The notes under the pieces are model-generated. The model saw only the letters and a program-made list of their open reading frames with translations, searched no databases and was not told the DNA's origin. The position numbers and the translations under genes were made by a program. A stretch of DNA of 64,000 nucleotides. Origin: Lotus japonicus (taxonomy: Eukaryota > Streptophyta > Magnoliopsida > Fabales > Fabaceae). Below, in pieces: positions 10,406-22,312 of the stretch. Location: NCBI RefSeq assembly GCF_012489685.1, contig NC_080043.1:17044223-17108222 (forward strand), in the 5' to 3' direction. Within the stretch, counting starts at the first letter, position 1; every line of letters starts with the position of its first letter.

Positions 10406-13400
10406 TGTAACACCCCGATTTCGGTGGCGTCACTTTAGTAACTCAAAATAAAATAAAGCGGAAAAAGCAGGTATTTTTTTTTTGTTTTGTTTAAATAAAA
10501 AGACTTGTCGAAATAAAGACTCAACCCAATCGCGATTAACAGCGATTAATATACAATACAAGCACAGCCCTCGCTGCAACTAAACATCGTCACGAGTGAC
10601 CTCCAGTGACGGAAAGGTAGTGCCCGTGGGCAAATATGTACAAACTAAAACAAAGGTTAAGTATTCTGAGTACAGTCCTCCAACGAAAGTAAGTCGGCCC
10701 AAAACGGCCTCAAAAGACTTCCTACGTCCGACAAACTCCCTGTGATCCTCATGGAAGGGAATCACACAAAAAGCTAATAGTCGGGAACCTACCCTGCCCC
10801 AAAATACAACTGATGAATCAGAGCTATGACCATGACAACCAAAATCAGTAACTCTAACCACCCATATCCTACACCACTATCTTCGACCCTCATCTGATCT
10901 TCCATGAAGTCCGGGTCCACGTCGAAGGCTCAGTAGTAGTCATTTCGCTCCGGGTCCTCCCCGAACGACGAACCTTCTTGAATCATCTGTTGAACGTCTG
11001 GCAGCAGGCCGACCGCCCAAACACAAACATACAAACAAAGCCACGGCGCTAGGGTCAACTCACGGAATATAGTAGATAATACAAACAGCATGTGAAGAAT
11101 AAGGGGGTATGTATATATATATGTTGTATATATATATTTATATGTTCTGTATTGCCTACCCTAAGGTATATACTTAGCATGTTATCAAGGCTCTAATAAC
11201 AATTCAATGAATAATATCTCAACAATACAATAAGCATTATCTCAACAATTCCATATTGGGCGCATGTATGCATGCAATGTCAATTCAAACGTTGATCCCA
11301 AAAATAGGCATGTCAAGTCGATCCAACCCATTGGGTCGAACACAAGGACTCGCACACGCAGTAAATGACAACGCCAAGTCGGTTCTCTCATTAGAGTCGA
11401 ACATACGGACGTTGCGCGCGTCTAATGACTATCGCCGAATCGATCCAATCCCTCGGATTGAATATAAGGATCCGCGTGTGTCGAAAGATTATCGCTGAAT
11501 CGGTCCAATCCCTCGGATTGAACTCACGGACTCACGCGAGTTTATATGGCGATGGCTGAATCGATCCAATCCATCGGATTGAATATAAGGATTCACGCGT
11601 GCCCGAGTGACTACCGCCGAATCGATCCAATCCCTCGGATTGAATATAAGGATTCACGCGTGTCAAACGATTATTGCCGAATCGGTCCAACCCGTCGGGT
11701 TGAACATAAGGATTCGCGCCCGTTAAGCCGAAGATAATGTCGATTATGCGACAAAATGAATTAATCAAAAGAAGAAAGAATGAACTTGGAACTCATAGTT
11801 CCCGGCTAAACTTTAGATAGCCAAACAATAAACTGCTCATCGAGCGAAGAGTACCGAAGTACTTGGAAACTTATAATTTCCGGCTAAACTTTAGATAGCC
11901 AAACAATAAACTGCTCATCGAGCAAAAGAGTATCAACATACTCGGAAACTTGTAAGTTTCTTCTAAACTTGGACTCGGCGACCCTTCTCATCTTTCAAAC
12001 TAATATTCAAGCTCCAAGCTCTTATCTAAGGTTGTTACCATTGTTCAATGGTTTTAGAGATTGATTAATGTCTTATGAGTTTTCCTTGAGAAAATAGGTT
12101 TCTTTTAATCTTATAATACTTCCTATAAGTTTCAGGGATCCCATAATCCCAAACAATTCCTTGAGAAGGTCTCGATCCATTAAAACATAACAAGGTCCGA
12201 ACTCCGTTCGTCCTTTCGAACTCTCTCAAAAATCTCATAAAATTCGGCATGACTTGCCCGTTATCCTCACTCATCAGTATCACAGATATAAGTGGAATAG
12301 CATAACTAAATCGGCGCAATCAATAAGCATAAACAGCATATTCCAACACATCCTAGATTAACCAGCAAACGGCCGAAGCCTCTCAGAAAACATTTTTCCA
12401 TAAAGCGATAAACAATATCCAAGCAATATTCAATATCAACACAATAACCCAGTCGAATTGATCGACGCCTACAAGGAAATAGCTAGTAAGTAAGTTGCCC
12501 TAACCTCGAGTTGTTCTAGTCTCGCGGTGCAGGTCTCGCTCACAAGCTTGTTCAGTCAAGCCCAAGGTTTCCACAAACGAACCTTAGAGCAAACAAAGCA
12601 GAAATCAATCAAATTAAGTCGACATAATCGAAACAATACTAACTAGAGTTAGACAAAGCTCAAGAAACTTCAGAGTACAACACTTAGGCACGAATGAAAG
12701 GGCTTTCCCCGAATGGATGAGTTTTGACTCGATTCAAGTTTTGTGCAAAAACACTTTATTCGCTAAAACGTGCATAACTCGAGCTACAGAACTCGGAATG
12801 ACACGAAACCGGCGCCAAAATTTCGACAATTGAAAGAGCTACGCAATGGCTCAGGTCATAGAGACCCAAAAATTATTTTTGGACACGGTACCCAAGCAAA
12901 TAGGTTTCGGCCACTATGGAAAATAGGGTTTTCGAACTTTTTCTTCGATCTAAATCAATTCCTAGGTATTCTTAGGCGATATCTAGGCCAGGGAAACTCT
13001 CAGAAAAATTATCGGGTTAAAAACTATCGCAGGGGTATTTTGGTCAATATTTTTAGCTCAGAATTTCAAAACTGAATTTTCGAAAAACAAATTGGATGGG
13101 AATGTCAACAACGACGTTTATGACGACTAATCCTACTAGCACTAAGCTCAATCGTCAGTTTTAAGCGTAAAGAACGAAACTTTGCCCAGAAATGGGTATT
13201 TGATGCAAAAATTGATTCCGGCGGCATTTCGTCGACATCTGACAAAATCTAATCCGCAGAACACGCTCAGAAGCATGCAGGGAATAAGTTTAGACACTGA
13301 AATCAGCTTATTTGAACAGTTTTACAAAAAGCTCAAAACTTTGAGCACAGAAAGACATAGAAGAAGTCGACAGATCTGACGATCAGAAGTGAGAGATAGT

Positions 13401-14322
13401 AACTATACCTCGATGTCTTCGATTAGCAACGAACGGTGAAGCAATCGGGCAAGAAACGGCGAAAATCACTTCTCCTCTTTCTCTCCTCCAAGCTCTCGGC
13501 CACTCCCTCTCCAAATGGCAATTTTTTTTGTTTTTTTTCATTTTTCATACTATATATAGGAAATGGAAAACGCGGAAAAATGAAAATTTCGCGATTCCGA
13601 TTTTTCCTACTGATTCCAACGTATTTTAGACACAATATACTTCCCGCTGAATCTTCTAATTCTTCAAAGAAATATCAGTATGATTTTTGGTTTTCGAGGC
13701 TTGTTTTTAATGCTTACCGGCATTAAAAATGCACTTTATGCACTTTATGATATTGACCTCGGATGCAGAAACTTCCTTCTGAAGAAAGATTTGGAACGTC
13801 GATTAGAATGAGCGTCCGCGGATGAAATCTTTATTTGAAGCCCCGAGTAGAAAAGTCTCCATCGTCCGTCGATTTTAGGGTTTCTGAACTATCAGGGATT
13901 CCGTTTCGGCAAACTTCCGAGTATCGGAATCAGACGTTCGTACATCCTAGAGTTTCGTATCGAAACGCTCGTTTTGGAAAGGAATAAGAGAAAGTCTTAT
14001 TTTCCTCTAGAAGATTTTTGGAAAATTTCCTATAGTGTTCCAAAGCTGGAAGTTTGTTGGAAATTATATTCCTATAGTGTTCCAAAGCTGGAACATAGTT
14101 TTGTTTCCTAAAGTTCTTGTCCTAGGTTTTAAATGCGAATATTAGTCGTGCTATAACTCTTATCGACTTTGATACAATCTTTAGCTTTTCTTGAACTTTC
14201 TCCTTCACAAATTCATTCCATCCATTTACCCCTTGTTCAGGTTTTCCCTTCACGTTACATCAAATTAATCGTGAAAAGAAATTTTATTCGGTTTATTCCA
14301 ACTCAAAAACTTGGGTCTCACA
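10406..14322 (-). repeat. 3' LTR of the gag-only element
   Basis: 3917 bp, offset exactly 7596 bp from the other LTR. Differences seen from the right copy: C/T near 11257, T/C near 11480, A/G near 13808, G/A near 13970, and 8T-G-8T versus 7T-G-9T near 13522-13538. Short frames within it are identical in both LTRs and show no protein motif. Confidence 0.95.
11318..11732. repeat. Seven 60-61 bp tandem units in 3' LTR, palindromic core
   Basis: Units start at 11318, 11379, 11440, 11500, 11561, 11622 and 11682. Each begins TCGRTCC and has an imperfect inverted repeat such as CAATCCCTCGGATTG, followed by 'aa.ataaggat.c.cgcg'. The same array is at 18914-19328 in the 5' LTR. Two shorter repeats follow: a ~70 bp unit with 'taaactttagatagcc' twice at about 11810-11930, and 'cctatagtgttccaaagctgg' type copies near 14030 and 14070. 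Confidence 0.9.
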
Positions 14323-14340
14323 TTACTACCCTCCAAAAAG
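14323..14340 (-). other. Polypurine tract next to 3' LTR
   Basis: On the minus strand the sequence directly before the 3' LTR is TTTTTGGAGGGTAGTAA, which contains the GGAGGG purine core usual at the plus-strand priming site of plant Ty3/gypsy elements. Confidence 0.75.
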
Positions 14341-16591
14341 AAAGTTTCGTCCTCGAAACTTAGGGTTCAGCAAAAACTCCGAATATTATTCCTTGGTCTC
14401 TTCATCTAACTCCCATATAGCACCATGAAATCAATCTTCTACTTAGTCACCCTTCAAATTAAACCTCGACTTGAGCCTTAATACCTAGTGCATCACTAGA
14501 CTCATTCCCTTTAACATCAACTTATCAACAACTTATAAGCAAATTTTCATCTTAATATCGAACAACCCATTATTGACATCTCTTTCTTCAAAACTTTCCT
14601 TACTCAAACTAATTTACACTTATTGAAATCCTTAACACTTCGCACAAATCAGAACTCATCCCCTAGAAGATTAAATCATAACTATACCTCAAAGGACTTA
14701 ACTAGTCATTTTATCATCCGATCCTTCAACCTCCCGAGATTTAACTGTTATCGTAACCGCTAACACCACTAAATTCCTTATGCGTACATGAATCTCAGCT
14801 CACTAGGTCAACCTTAGCCCTAGGATCCTCATTCAACTTAGTAGAATTCATTGGTTAACTCTAGTATACCTCATCAGAATCCATAACAAGGTTCCATTCA
14901 CTCTTAGACTCTATGAAACTTGCCCAAATATAACGACTTCAAGTATTCATCTTAATACTAGCACTTTCCTTTCTGTATCTCAATCACCATCTCGTCAATC
15001 AATTTCTTAATCTCTCAATCAAGTTCTGACAAACTTCGAGTCCTACACACCTTAGACAGAAATCCATAGATTTAAAACCTAAACCTTCACCAAGTTTGGT
15101 CCTCTAATGGCCTTTAATCCTGCAATACTTCTTAAGTGAATATCCATTTCTTAAAACTAAAACTCCTTCGCTTACACAAACGACCTGATAAGTGTCGTCA
15201 TGCTTTCACACTCACAACTTGATCCTGATATCCATAATCATAACTTACTATGCTAACATCATTCAAATCTTATCACATGGTTCATTATGTCCGCAATCCC
15301 ATAATCAACATCAATCGATCACCAACTTATAACCAACCTTAACACTCTACACAACTCCGAATTCCTTTACTTCAAGATCTCTCTTATACTGTACCTCAAT
15401 GGTCTTAACCCGCAACTCATCTTCAGATCTCTAATCTTCTAAGATTCAAATCCTATTATCACACCTACAACCATAAGATCTCCTACTCGTACGTGATTCT
15501 CAACTCTCAAGGTCAATCTTAACCCTAAGATTTCAATCCAACTTAGTAAATCTCACTTAGTAATCTTAGCATGTTTTCCTGAAATCCATGTCAACAATCC
15601 CAAGTATTCAACTTATGCTAAAACTTTCTTTTTCTAACTTAATCATTGATTCAACACTTAGTCACTCCAGCAAACTCCTGACAATTCTCTAAGTCTTACA
15701 CATTCAAGTTAAACTTCATGGGCTTAAAATCTAAACTTTTATCTAGTTTGCATCGGTAATGTCCTTTGACCCTTCAACACTTTTCAAGTGAAAATTCATC
15801 TCTTAAGACTATAATGTCTCCACAAATTAATCATGCACTTAGCAAAACTTATTCCTCGAACTCGACTACAACAATCTAGTTCAAAGTTAATTCTTCTCAA
15901 TCTTGCTACTATCAAGCTATCATCTATAACCTGATTAAATCCAACCTATTTAGTCTCTAACAATTCCACTCAGTAATCACATAACCTATGACTTCATAAC
16001 TTCCGAGAAAATACCTAATATTTTTCCAACATTAAATCTCTTGACTTAGTCTACCTCTACTTGGAGTAATCACACGAACTAACCAATTAATTTATATACG
16101 ACAATCATCAACTTCCAAAGATTTAAATCTTAATCTTTTACAATCAAGTGCTTAACACGAACTTTCCTCCCAAATCCGACTAAACCTCGATCAATTCAAA
16201 TTCATCTTACACATCCTTCTATCAAAGTCCATTACCAGTTCTGATTCCGAATATCACCCCCTCAATATTAAGTTGATCAAGCCTAATACATCGAAGGTGA
16301 AATTTAGAAAAACCCACTGGAACAGTCAATGAGTTCCTATCATCCAGTAGTCACAATTACCCTGATATTAAATCCTCAATGATGCCGCTACGGAACTACA
16401 CACTCTCGACACCATACGTATACTATCCATACGGAATCTCTCGGAGATTCATTCTTCAGCTTCTAGCTCCTTTGTTAAACGCATCGGTGCCATACTACTT
16501 TTCTAGGCTTAACGCGTTATTCTAAACCTCGTGTAACTTCTATAGTTTAAACACGAGCAACGGTCAAATAAAGTATTATTAGGCGTAATAA
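14323..16591 (-). pseudogene. Decayed internal region, relic of pol 3' end
   Basis: About 2.27 kb without any useful frame on either strand. At its 3' end (about 14340-14425, minus) a short patch reads like the last residues of a chromovirus polyprotein (an 'A-I-W-E-L-D-E-E' type stretch, compared with the family's ATWE motif), followed by the 'FRGR' type patch and the PPT that end many Ty3/gypsy elements. The rest is C/T-rich on the plus strand and unrecognisable. I infer that pol was lost by deletion and decay before the last transposition. Confidence 0.55.
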
Positions 16592-17788
16592 CTATAAAGT
16601 CAAAGCTCGACAGTAAAGGCAAGTTAGGTGTGTTGCACGTTCTACGAGAGTAATAAAGCATGTTATCCTAGAATGAGAAGGAATAGTTAGAAGGTTACCA
16701 TCGTTCGTGCGCTCTCCTCTGACTAGTCTACCAGCTCCCTCGCCGCACGAGACATAGACTCCTCCCCGTGCAGCAGGATGTCTTCCTCTCACCGTAGGCA
16801 CAGATGGCTCAACCCTGGTTACATTGCAATCCTTGGCTTGATGCCCCGGACGGTTGCAATTGAAACATAGAGGTCCCCCGTCTGGACACTTGTTAGAGTA
16901 GTGCCCCACCTTCTTGCACCTGTAACACGTTACTCCTTGGCCCGAAGTCTTGTTTCCTGTTCCTCCGGTAGCATTTATGGGCTTATACTGCCCCGAGGTA
17001 AAACCTTCCCTCAAAGGGCGTTGATACGGCTTCTTCTGTTGGAATTTACCTCTTCCTTTATAGTTCTGAGGACCTGACCTTACTGGTCCTCCAGTTCCAG
17101 CACGATTCAACCTCTTGTTCTTCATTAACTCCACTTCTGTGGCTTTCTCAACCAAGGACTGGAAGCGCATGATTCCCAACGGTTTCACTGAGTCCTCAAT
17201 GTCAGGCCTCAGCCCATTCACAAAGCGTTTGCACATGTAGGGTTCATCAACCCCATTGCGGAAGAATCGAAAGTGTTTGGCCAACGATTCCAGCTTAGCA
17301 GCATATTCCGGAATGGACATGCTACCCTGACGAAGAGTCAGAAACTGTGTCTCACGCTCGTCACGAGCACTATCTGGAAAATACTTCTCCAGAAAAGCAG
17401 CACGAAATGAAGCCCAGTTCACTTCCACATTATTTGCTTCCATCATTCCTCTGGTACCCCTCCACCAGTACTCAGCATCGCCCAGCAGCAGATAAGTTGC
17501 CAGGCCCACCTTGGCCCCTTCACTAGTCTGTAGTACTTCGAAAATCTTCTCAATCTCTTGGATCCATAGATCCGCATTGTCCGGGTCAGTCCCACCTGTG
17601 AACTTGGGTGGATCCTGCCTTCTAAAATCATTCAATCCCCTATTCTGGTCCAGGGCTACCTCCCTCTCACGCTTATGTCGCTCACGTTCAACTTTGTCAG
17701 CACGCAACTGAGCGTTCTCCGCAGTTTGATTTGTCATTGCCTGGGCCATAGCAGTCATTGCCCCAGCGAGTTGGTTCATGTTCTCCAT
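16592..17788 (-). CDS. Retrotransposon Gag with two CCHC knuckles
   Basis: A single open frame of 398 codons from the ATG at 17788; an upstream in-frame ATG at 17842 would add 18 residues, but the shorter start (MENMNQLAG) fits gag better. The order is: a charged helix with 'RERHKRERE'; a retrotransposon gag domain with 'FRRQDPPKFTGG', 'YWWRGT', 'FLEKYFPDSARDERE' and 'LRQGSMSIPEYAAKLESLAKHF'; a basic Gly/Gln linker; then two zinc knuckles, 'CYRCKKVGHYSNKC' and 'CFNCNRPGHQAKDC'. Gag forms the particle and packages RNA. No protease follows: the frame ends in a low-similarity tail. It is the only coding capacity of the element, and its being open fits a young insertion. Confidence 0.93.
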   Translation of the reverse strand: MENMNQLAGAMTAMAQAMTNQTAENAQLRADKVERERHKREREVALDQNRGLNDFRRQDPPKFTGGTDPDNADLWIQEIEKIFEVLQTSEGAKVGLATYLLLGDAEYWWRGTRGMMEANNVEVNWASFRAAFLEKYFPDSARDERETQFLTLRQGSMSIPEYAAKLESLAKHFRFFRNGVDEPYMCKRFVNGLRPDIEDSVKPLGIMRFQSLVEKATEVELMKNKRLNRAGTGGPVRSGPQNYKGRGKFQQKKPYQRPLREGFTSGQYKPINATGGTGNKTSGQGVTCYRCKKVGHYSNKCPDGGPLCFNCNRPGHQAKDCNVTRVEPSVPTVRGRHPAARGGVYVSCGEGAGRLVRGERTNDGNLLTIPSHSRITCFITLVERATHLTCLYCRALTL

Positions 17789-17986
17789 GTTCTGTTTAGT
17801 TAAACAAACAGTTAGTACTAACCATAAGATAGCATCTAGCATAACTATACAATATGATTAAGTACTAACTTCAATCAATTCTAAGCGAAAAATCGCTTGG
17901 CAGACAATCAATTTTTTACTCTTTGCAGATTCACACAACCTAGCACAGAAGACCTATTCCCCAAGGACTCCCGAAAGACTCGACAA

Positions 17987-17998
17987 GCTCTGATACCA
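17987..17998 (-). other. Primer-binding site, initiator Met tRNA
   Basis: On the minus strand TGGTATCAGAGC begins three bases after the end of the 5' LTR. It is the standard 12-base complement to the 3' end of plant initiator methionine tRNA and fixes the element orientation. Confidence 0.93.
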
Positions 17999-18913
17999 CA
18001 ATGTAACACCCCGATTTCGGTGGCGTCACTTTAGTAACTCAAAATAAAATAAAGCGGAAAAAGCAGGTATTTTTTTTTTGTTTTGTTTAAATAAAAAGAC
18101 TTGTCGAAATAAAGACTCAACCCAATCGCGATTAACAGCGATTAATATACAATACAAGCACAGCCCTCGCTGCAACTAAACATCGTCACGAGTGACCTCC
18201 AGTGACGGAAAGGTAGTGCCCGTGGGCAAATATGTACAAACTAAAACAAAGGTTAAGTATTCTGAGTACAGTCCTCCAACGAAAGTAAGTCGGCCCAAAA
18301 CGGCCTCAAAAGACTTCCTACGTCCGACAAACTCCCTGTGATCCTCATGGAAGGGAATCACACAAAAAGCTAATAGTCGGGAACCTACCCTGCCCCAAAA
18401 TACAACTGATGAATCAGAGCTATGACCATGACAACCAAAATCAGTAACTCTAACCACCCATATCCTACACCACTATCTTCGACCCTCATCTGATCTTCCA
18501 TGAAGTCCGGGTCCACGTCGAAGGCTCAGTAGTAGTCATTTCGCTCCGGGTCCTCCCCGAACGACGAACCTTCTTGAATCATCTGTTGAACGTCTGGCAG
18601 CAGGCCGACCGCCCAAACACAAACATACAAACAAAGCCACGGCGCTAGGGTCAACTCACGGAATATAGTAGATAATACAAACAGCATGTGAAGAATAAGG
18701 GGGTATGTATATATATATGTTGTATATATATATTTATATGTTCTGTATTGCCTACCCTAAGGTATATACTTAGCATGTTATCAAGGCTCTAATAACAATT
18801 CAATGAATAATATCTCAACAATACAATAAGCATTATCTCAACAATTCCATATTGGGTGCATGTATGCATGCAATGTCAATTCAAACGTTGATCCCAAAAA
18901 TAGGCATGTCAAG

Positions 18914-19328
18914 TCGATCCAACCCATTGGGTCGAACACAAGGACTCGCACACGCAGTAAATGACAACGCCAAGTCGGTTCTCTCATTAGAGTCGAACAT
19001 ACGGACGTTGCGCGCGTCTAATGACTATCGCCGAATCGATCCAATCCCTCGGATTGAATATAAGGATCCGCGCGTGTCGAAAGATTATCGCTGAATCGGT
19101 CCAATCCCTCGGATTGAACTCACGGACTCACGCGAGTTTATATGGCGATGGCTGAATCGATCCAATCCATCGGATTGAATATAAGGATTCACGCGTGCCC
19201 GAGTGACTACCGCCGAATCGATCCAATCCCTCGGATTGAATATAAGGATTCACGCGTGTCAAACGATTATTGCCGAATCGGTCCAACCCGTCGGGTTGAA
19301 CATAAGGATTCGCGCCCGTTAAGCCGAA
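18914..19328. repeat. Seven 60-61 bp tandem units in 5' LTR
   Basis: Exact positional counterpart (offset 7596) of the array at 11318-11732. It lies downstream of the LTR TATA box, so it would be in the transcript. Confidence 0.9.
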
Positions 19329-21146
19329 GATAATGTCGATTATGCGACAAAATGAATTAATCAAAAGAAGAAAGAATGAACTTGGAACTCATAGTTCCCG
19401 GCTAAACTTTAGATAGCCAAACAATAAACTGCTCATCGAGCGAAGAGTACCGAAGTACTTGGAAACTTATAATTTCCGGCTAAACTTTAGATAGCCAAAC
19501 AATAAACTGCTCATCGAGCAAAAGAGTATCAACATACTCGGAAACTTGTAAGTTTCTTCTAAACTTGGACTCGGCGACCCTTCTCATCTTTCAAACTAAT
19601 ATTCAAGCTCCAAGCTCTTATCTAAGGTTGTTACCATTGTTCAATGGTTTTAGAGATTGATTAATGTCTTATGAGTTTTCCTTGAGAAAATAGGTTTCTT
19701 TTAATCTTATAATACTTCCTATAAGTTTCAGGGATCCCATAATCCCAAACAATTCCTTGAGAAGGTCTCGATCCATTAAAACATAACAAGGTCCGAACTC
19801 CGTTCGTCCTTTCGAACTCTCTCAAAAATCTCATAAAATTCGGCATGACTTGCCCGTTATCCTCACTCATCAGTATCACAGATATAAGTGGAATAGCATA
19901 ACTAAATCGGCGCAATCAATAAGCATAAACAGCATATTCCAACACATCCTAGATTAACCAGCAAACGGCCGAAGCCTCTCAGAAAACATTTTTCCATAAA
20001 GCGATAAACAATATCCAAGCAATATTCAATATCAACACAATAACCCAGTCGAATTGATCGACGCCTACAAGGAAATAGCTAGTAAGTAAGTTGCCCTAAC
20101 CTCGAGTTGTTCTAGTCTCGCGGTGCAGGTCTCGCTCACAAGCTTGTTCAGTCAAGCCCAAGGTTTCCACAAACGAACCTTAGAGCAAACAAAGCAGAAA
20201 TCAATCAAATTAAGTCGACATAATCGAAACAATACTAACTAGAGTTAGACAAAGCTCAAGAAACTTCAGAGTACAACACTTAGGCACGAATGAAAGGGCT
20301 TTCCCCGAATGGATGAGTTTTGACTCGATTCAAGTTTTGTGCAAAAACACTTTATTCGCTAAAACGTGCATAACTCGAGCTACAGAACTCGGAATGACAC
20401 GAAACCGGCGCCAAAATTTCGACAATTGAAAGAGCTACGCAATGGCTCAGGTCATAGAGACCCAAAAATTATTTTTGGACACGGTACCCAAGCAAATAGG
20501 TTTCGGCCACTATGGAAAATAGGGTTTTCGAACTTTTTCTTCGATCTAAATCAATTCCTAGGTATTCTTAGGCGATATCTAGGCCAGGGAAACTCTCAGA
20601 AAAATTATCGGGTTAAAAACTATCGCAGGGGTATTTTGGTCAATATTTTTAGCTCAGAATTTCAAAACTGAATTTTCGAAAAACAAATTGGATGGGAATG
20701 TCAACAACGACGTTTATGACGACTAATCCTACTAGCACTAAGCTCAATCGTCAGTTTTAAGCGTAAAGAACGAAACTTTGCCCAGAAATGGGTATTTGAT
20801 GCAAAAATTGATTCCGGCGGCATTTCGTCGACATCTGACAAAATCTAATCCGCAGAACACGCTCAGAAGCATGCAGGGAATAAGTTTAGACACTGAAATC
20901 AGCTTATTTGAACAGTTTTACAAAAAGCTCAAAACTTTGAGCACAGAAAGACATAGAAGAAGTCGACAGATCTGACGATCAGAAGTGAGAGATAGTAACT
21001 ATACCTCGATGTCTTCGATTAGCAACGAACGGTGAAGCAATCGGGCAAGAAACGGCGAAAATCACTTCTCCTCTTTCTCTCCTCCAAGCTCTCGGCCACT
21101 CCCTCTCCAAATGGCAATTTTTTTGTTTTTTTTTCATTTTTCATAC

Positions 21147-21154
21147 TATATATA
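21147..21154 (-). promoter_or_regulatory. TATA box in 5' LTR
   Basis: TATATATA followed in element orientation by a start-site-like region; the same motif is at 13551-13558 in the other LTR. The motif reads as TATA on both strands, so direction comes from the element orientation. Confidence 0.5.
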
Positions 21155-22312
21155 GGAAATGGAAAACGCGGAAAAATGAAAATTTCGCGATTCCGATTTT
21201 TCCTACTGATTCCAACGTATTTTAGACACAATATACTTCCCGCTGAATCTTCTAATTCTTCAAAGAAATATCAGTATGATTTTTGGTTTTCGAGGCTTGT
21301 TTTTAATGCTTACCGGCATTAAAAATGCACTTTATGCACTTTATGATATTGACCTCGGATGCAGAAACTTCCTTCTGAAGAAAGATTTGGAACGTCGATT
21401 AGAGTGAGCGTCCGCGGATGAAATCTTTATTTGAAGCCCCGAGTAGAAAAGTCTCCATCGTCCGTCGATTTTAGGGTTTCTGAACTATCAGGGATTCCGT
21501 TTCGGCAAACTTCCGAGTATCGGAATCAGACGTTCGTACATCCTAGAGTTTCGTATCGAAACGCTCATTTTGGAAAGGAATAAGAGAAAGTCTTATTTTC
21601 CTCTAGAAGATTTTTGGAAAATTTCCTATAGTGTTCCAAAGCTGGAAGTTTGTTGGAAATTATATTCCTATAGTGTTCCAAAGCTGGAACATAGTTTTGT
21701 TTCCTAAAGTTCTTGTCCTAGGTTTTAAATGCGAATATTAGTCGTGCTATAACTCTTATCGACTTTGATACAATCTTTAGCTTTTCTTGAACTTTCTCCT
21801 TCACAAATTCATTCCATCCATTTACCCCTTGTTCAGGTTTTCCCTTCACGTTACATCAAATTAATCGTGAAAAGAAATTTTATTCGGTTTATTCCAACTC
21901 AAAAACTTGGGTCTCACAATTATGGCCTGGAATATTAGAGGAGGAGCAGGAGCTCGTGGGCAACGACGTGTCTGAGACTTGATTCGATCATTTCGGCCAT
22001 CGTTGTTTATACTAGTAGAAACTCATTGTCGTTTTGACAGAGTTGCGTCTTTTTGGAGGAGCGTGGGATATGAGCTTTGTGGATGTTCAGAAGCGACTGG
22101 GCATCAGGGAGGTATTTGGATACTTGCACCTATGGACATGAATTTTACTGTTACGGTTGTGGATATTCATGCTCAGGTTGTGTTAGTGTCACTCTCCGTG
22201 AATAATAGAGCTTGGGTTTGTTCAGCGGTGTGTGCGAGTCCTAATTCTACCTTGAGAGAGGATCTTTGGGCCCATTTAGCATCCTTACGCCAACAAATAT
22301 ATAAATTAGTTT

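Larger units (their letters stand above)
10406..21918 (-). mobile_element. Gag-only LTR retrotransposon (TR-GAG type) with 3.9 kb LTRs
   Basis: Two 3917-bp direct repeats (10406-14322 and 18002-21918) begin TG and end CA, and a 5-bp TSD, attat, lies at 10401-10405 and 21919-21923. The orientation is minus: the primer-binding site lies just inside the right LTR and the polypurine tract just inside the left one. The only intact internal gene is gag. No protease, reverse transcriptase or integrase frame exists, so the element would depend on proteins from an autonomous relative. The LTRs differ at only about four substitutions plus a T-run length change by my reading, so insertion was recent. 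The gag, initiator-Met PBS and residual 3' pol sequence point to a Ty3/gypsy chromovirus such as the Tekay/Del group, which is an inference. Confidence 0.95.
18002..21918 (-). repeat. 5' LTR of the gag-only element
   Basis: 3917 bp. In element orientation it starts TGTGAGACCC at 21918 and ends GGTGTTACA at 18002. A TATATATA box at 21147-21154 lies about 770 bases into the LTR, so about 3.1 kb of the LTR would be downstream of the transcription start. It carries a seven-unit 61-bp repeat and a (TA)-rich stretch near 18705-18740. Confidence 0.95.
10380..22295 (+). pseudogene. LINE ORF2, 5' part: endonuclease N-terminus, interrupted
   Basis: The ORF2 ATG is at 10380. Eight complete codons later the nested LTR element begins (10406); the frame resumes after its TSD at 21924 with 'AWNIRGG', the start of an exonuclease-endonuclease-phosphatase fold. 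A TGA at 21973-21975 interrupts it, followed by 'LFILVETHC' (the conserved ET motif) and 'GYELCGCSEATGHQGGIWIL'. The coding homology ends at about 22295, at the TSD. The remainder of the endonuclease lies inverted at 8756 and below. The nonsense codon, the insertion and the inversion each disable the gene. Confidence 0.9.
5098..22312 (-). mobile_element. L1-type LINE with 5' inversion, split by a nested LTR element
   Basis: A 17-bp direct repeat (aatatataaattagttt) lies at 5098-5114 and 22296-22312 and encloses one LINE. The minus-strand part (5115 to about 8756) runs from the endonuclease GDFNE motif through reverse transcriptase and RNase H to a short poly-A, seen as T's at 5111-5120. The rest (about 8757-10405 and 21924-22295) is in plus orientation and carries ORF1 and the beginning of ORF2. 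The plus part stops in the endonuclease a few residues before the point where the minus part starts, so the two pieces are one element with its 5' segment inverted, as twin priming produces. An 11.5 kb LTR element sits in the inverted part. Without it and one 5-bp TSD copy the LINE is about 5.66 kb. Both frames carry lesions, so it is inactive. Confidence 0.9.

Noticed and set aside
11256..13726. Several 60-101 codon frames in the long LTRs
   Set aside because: They recur identically in both LTRs because the LTRs are copies, and several come from a 61-bp repeat. No protein motif.
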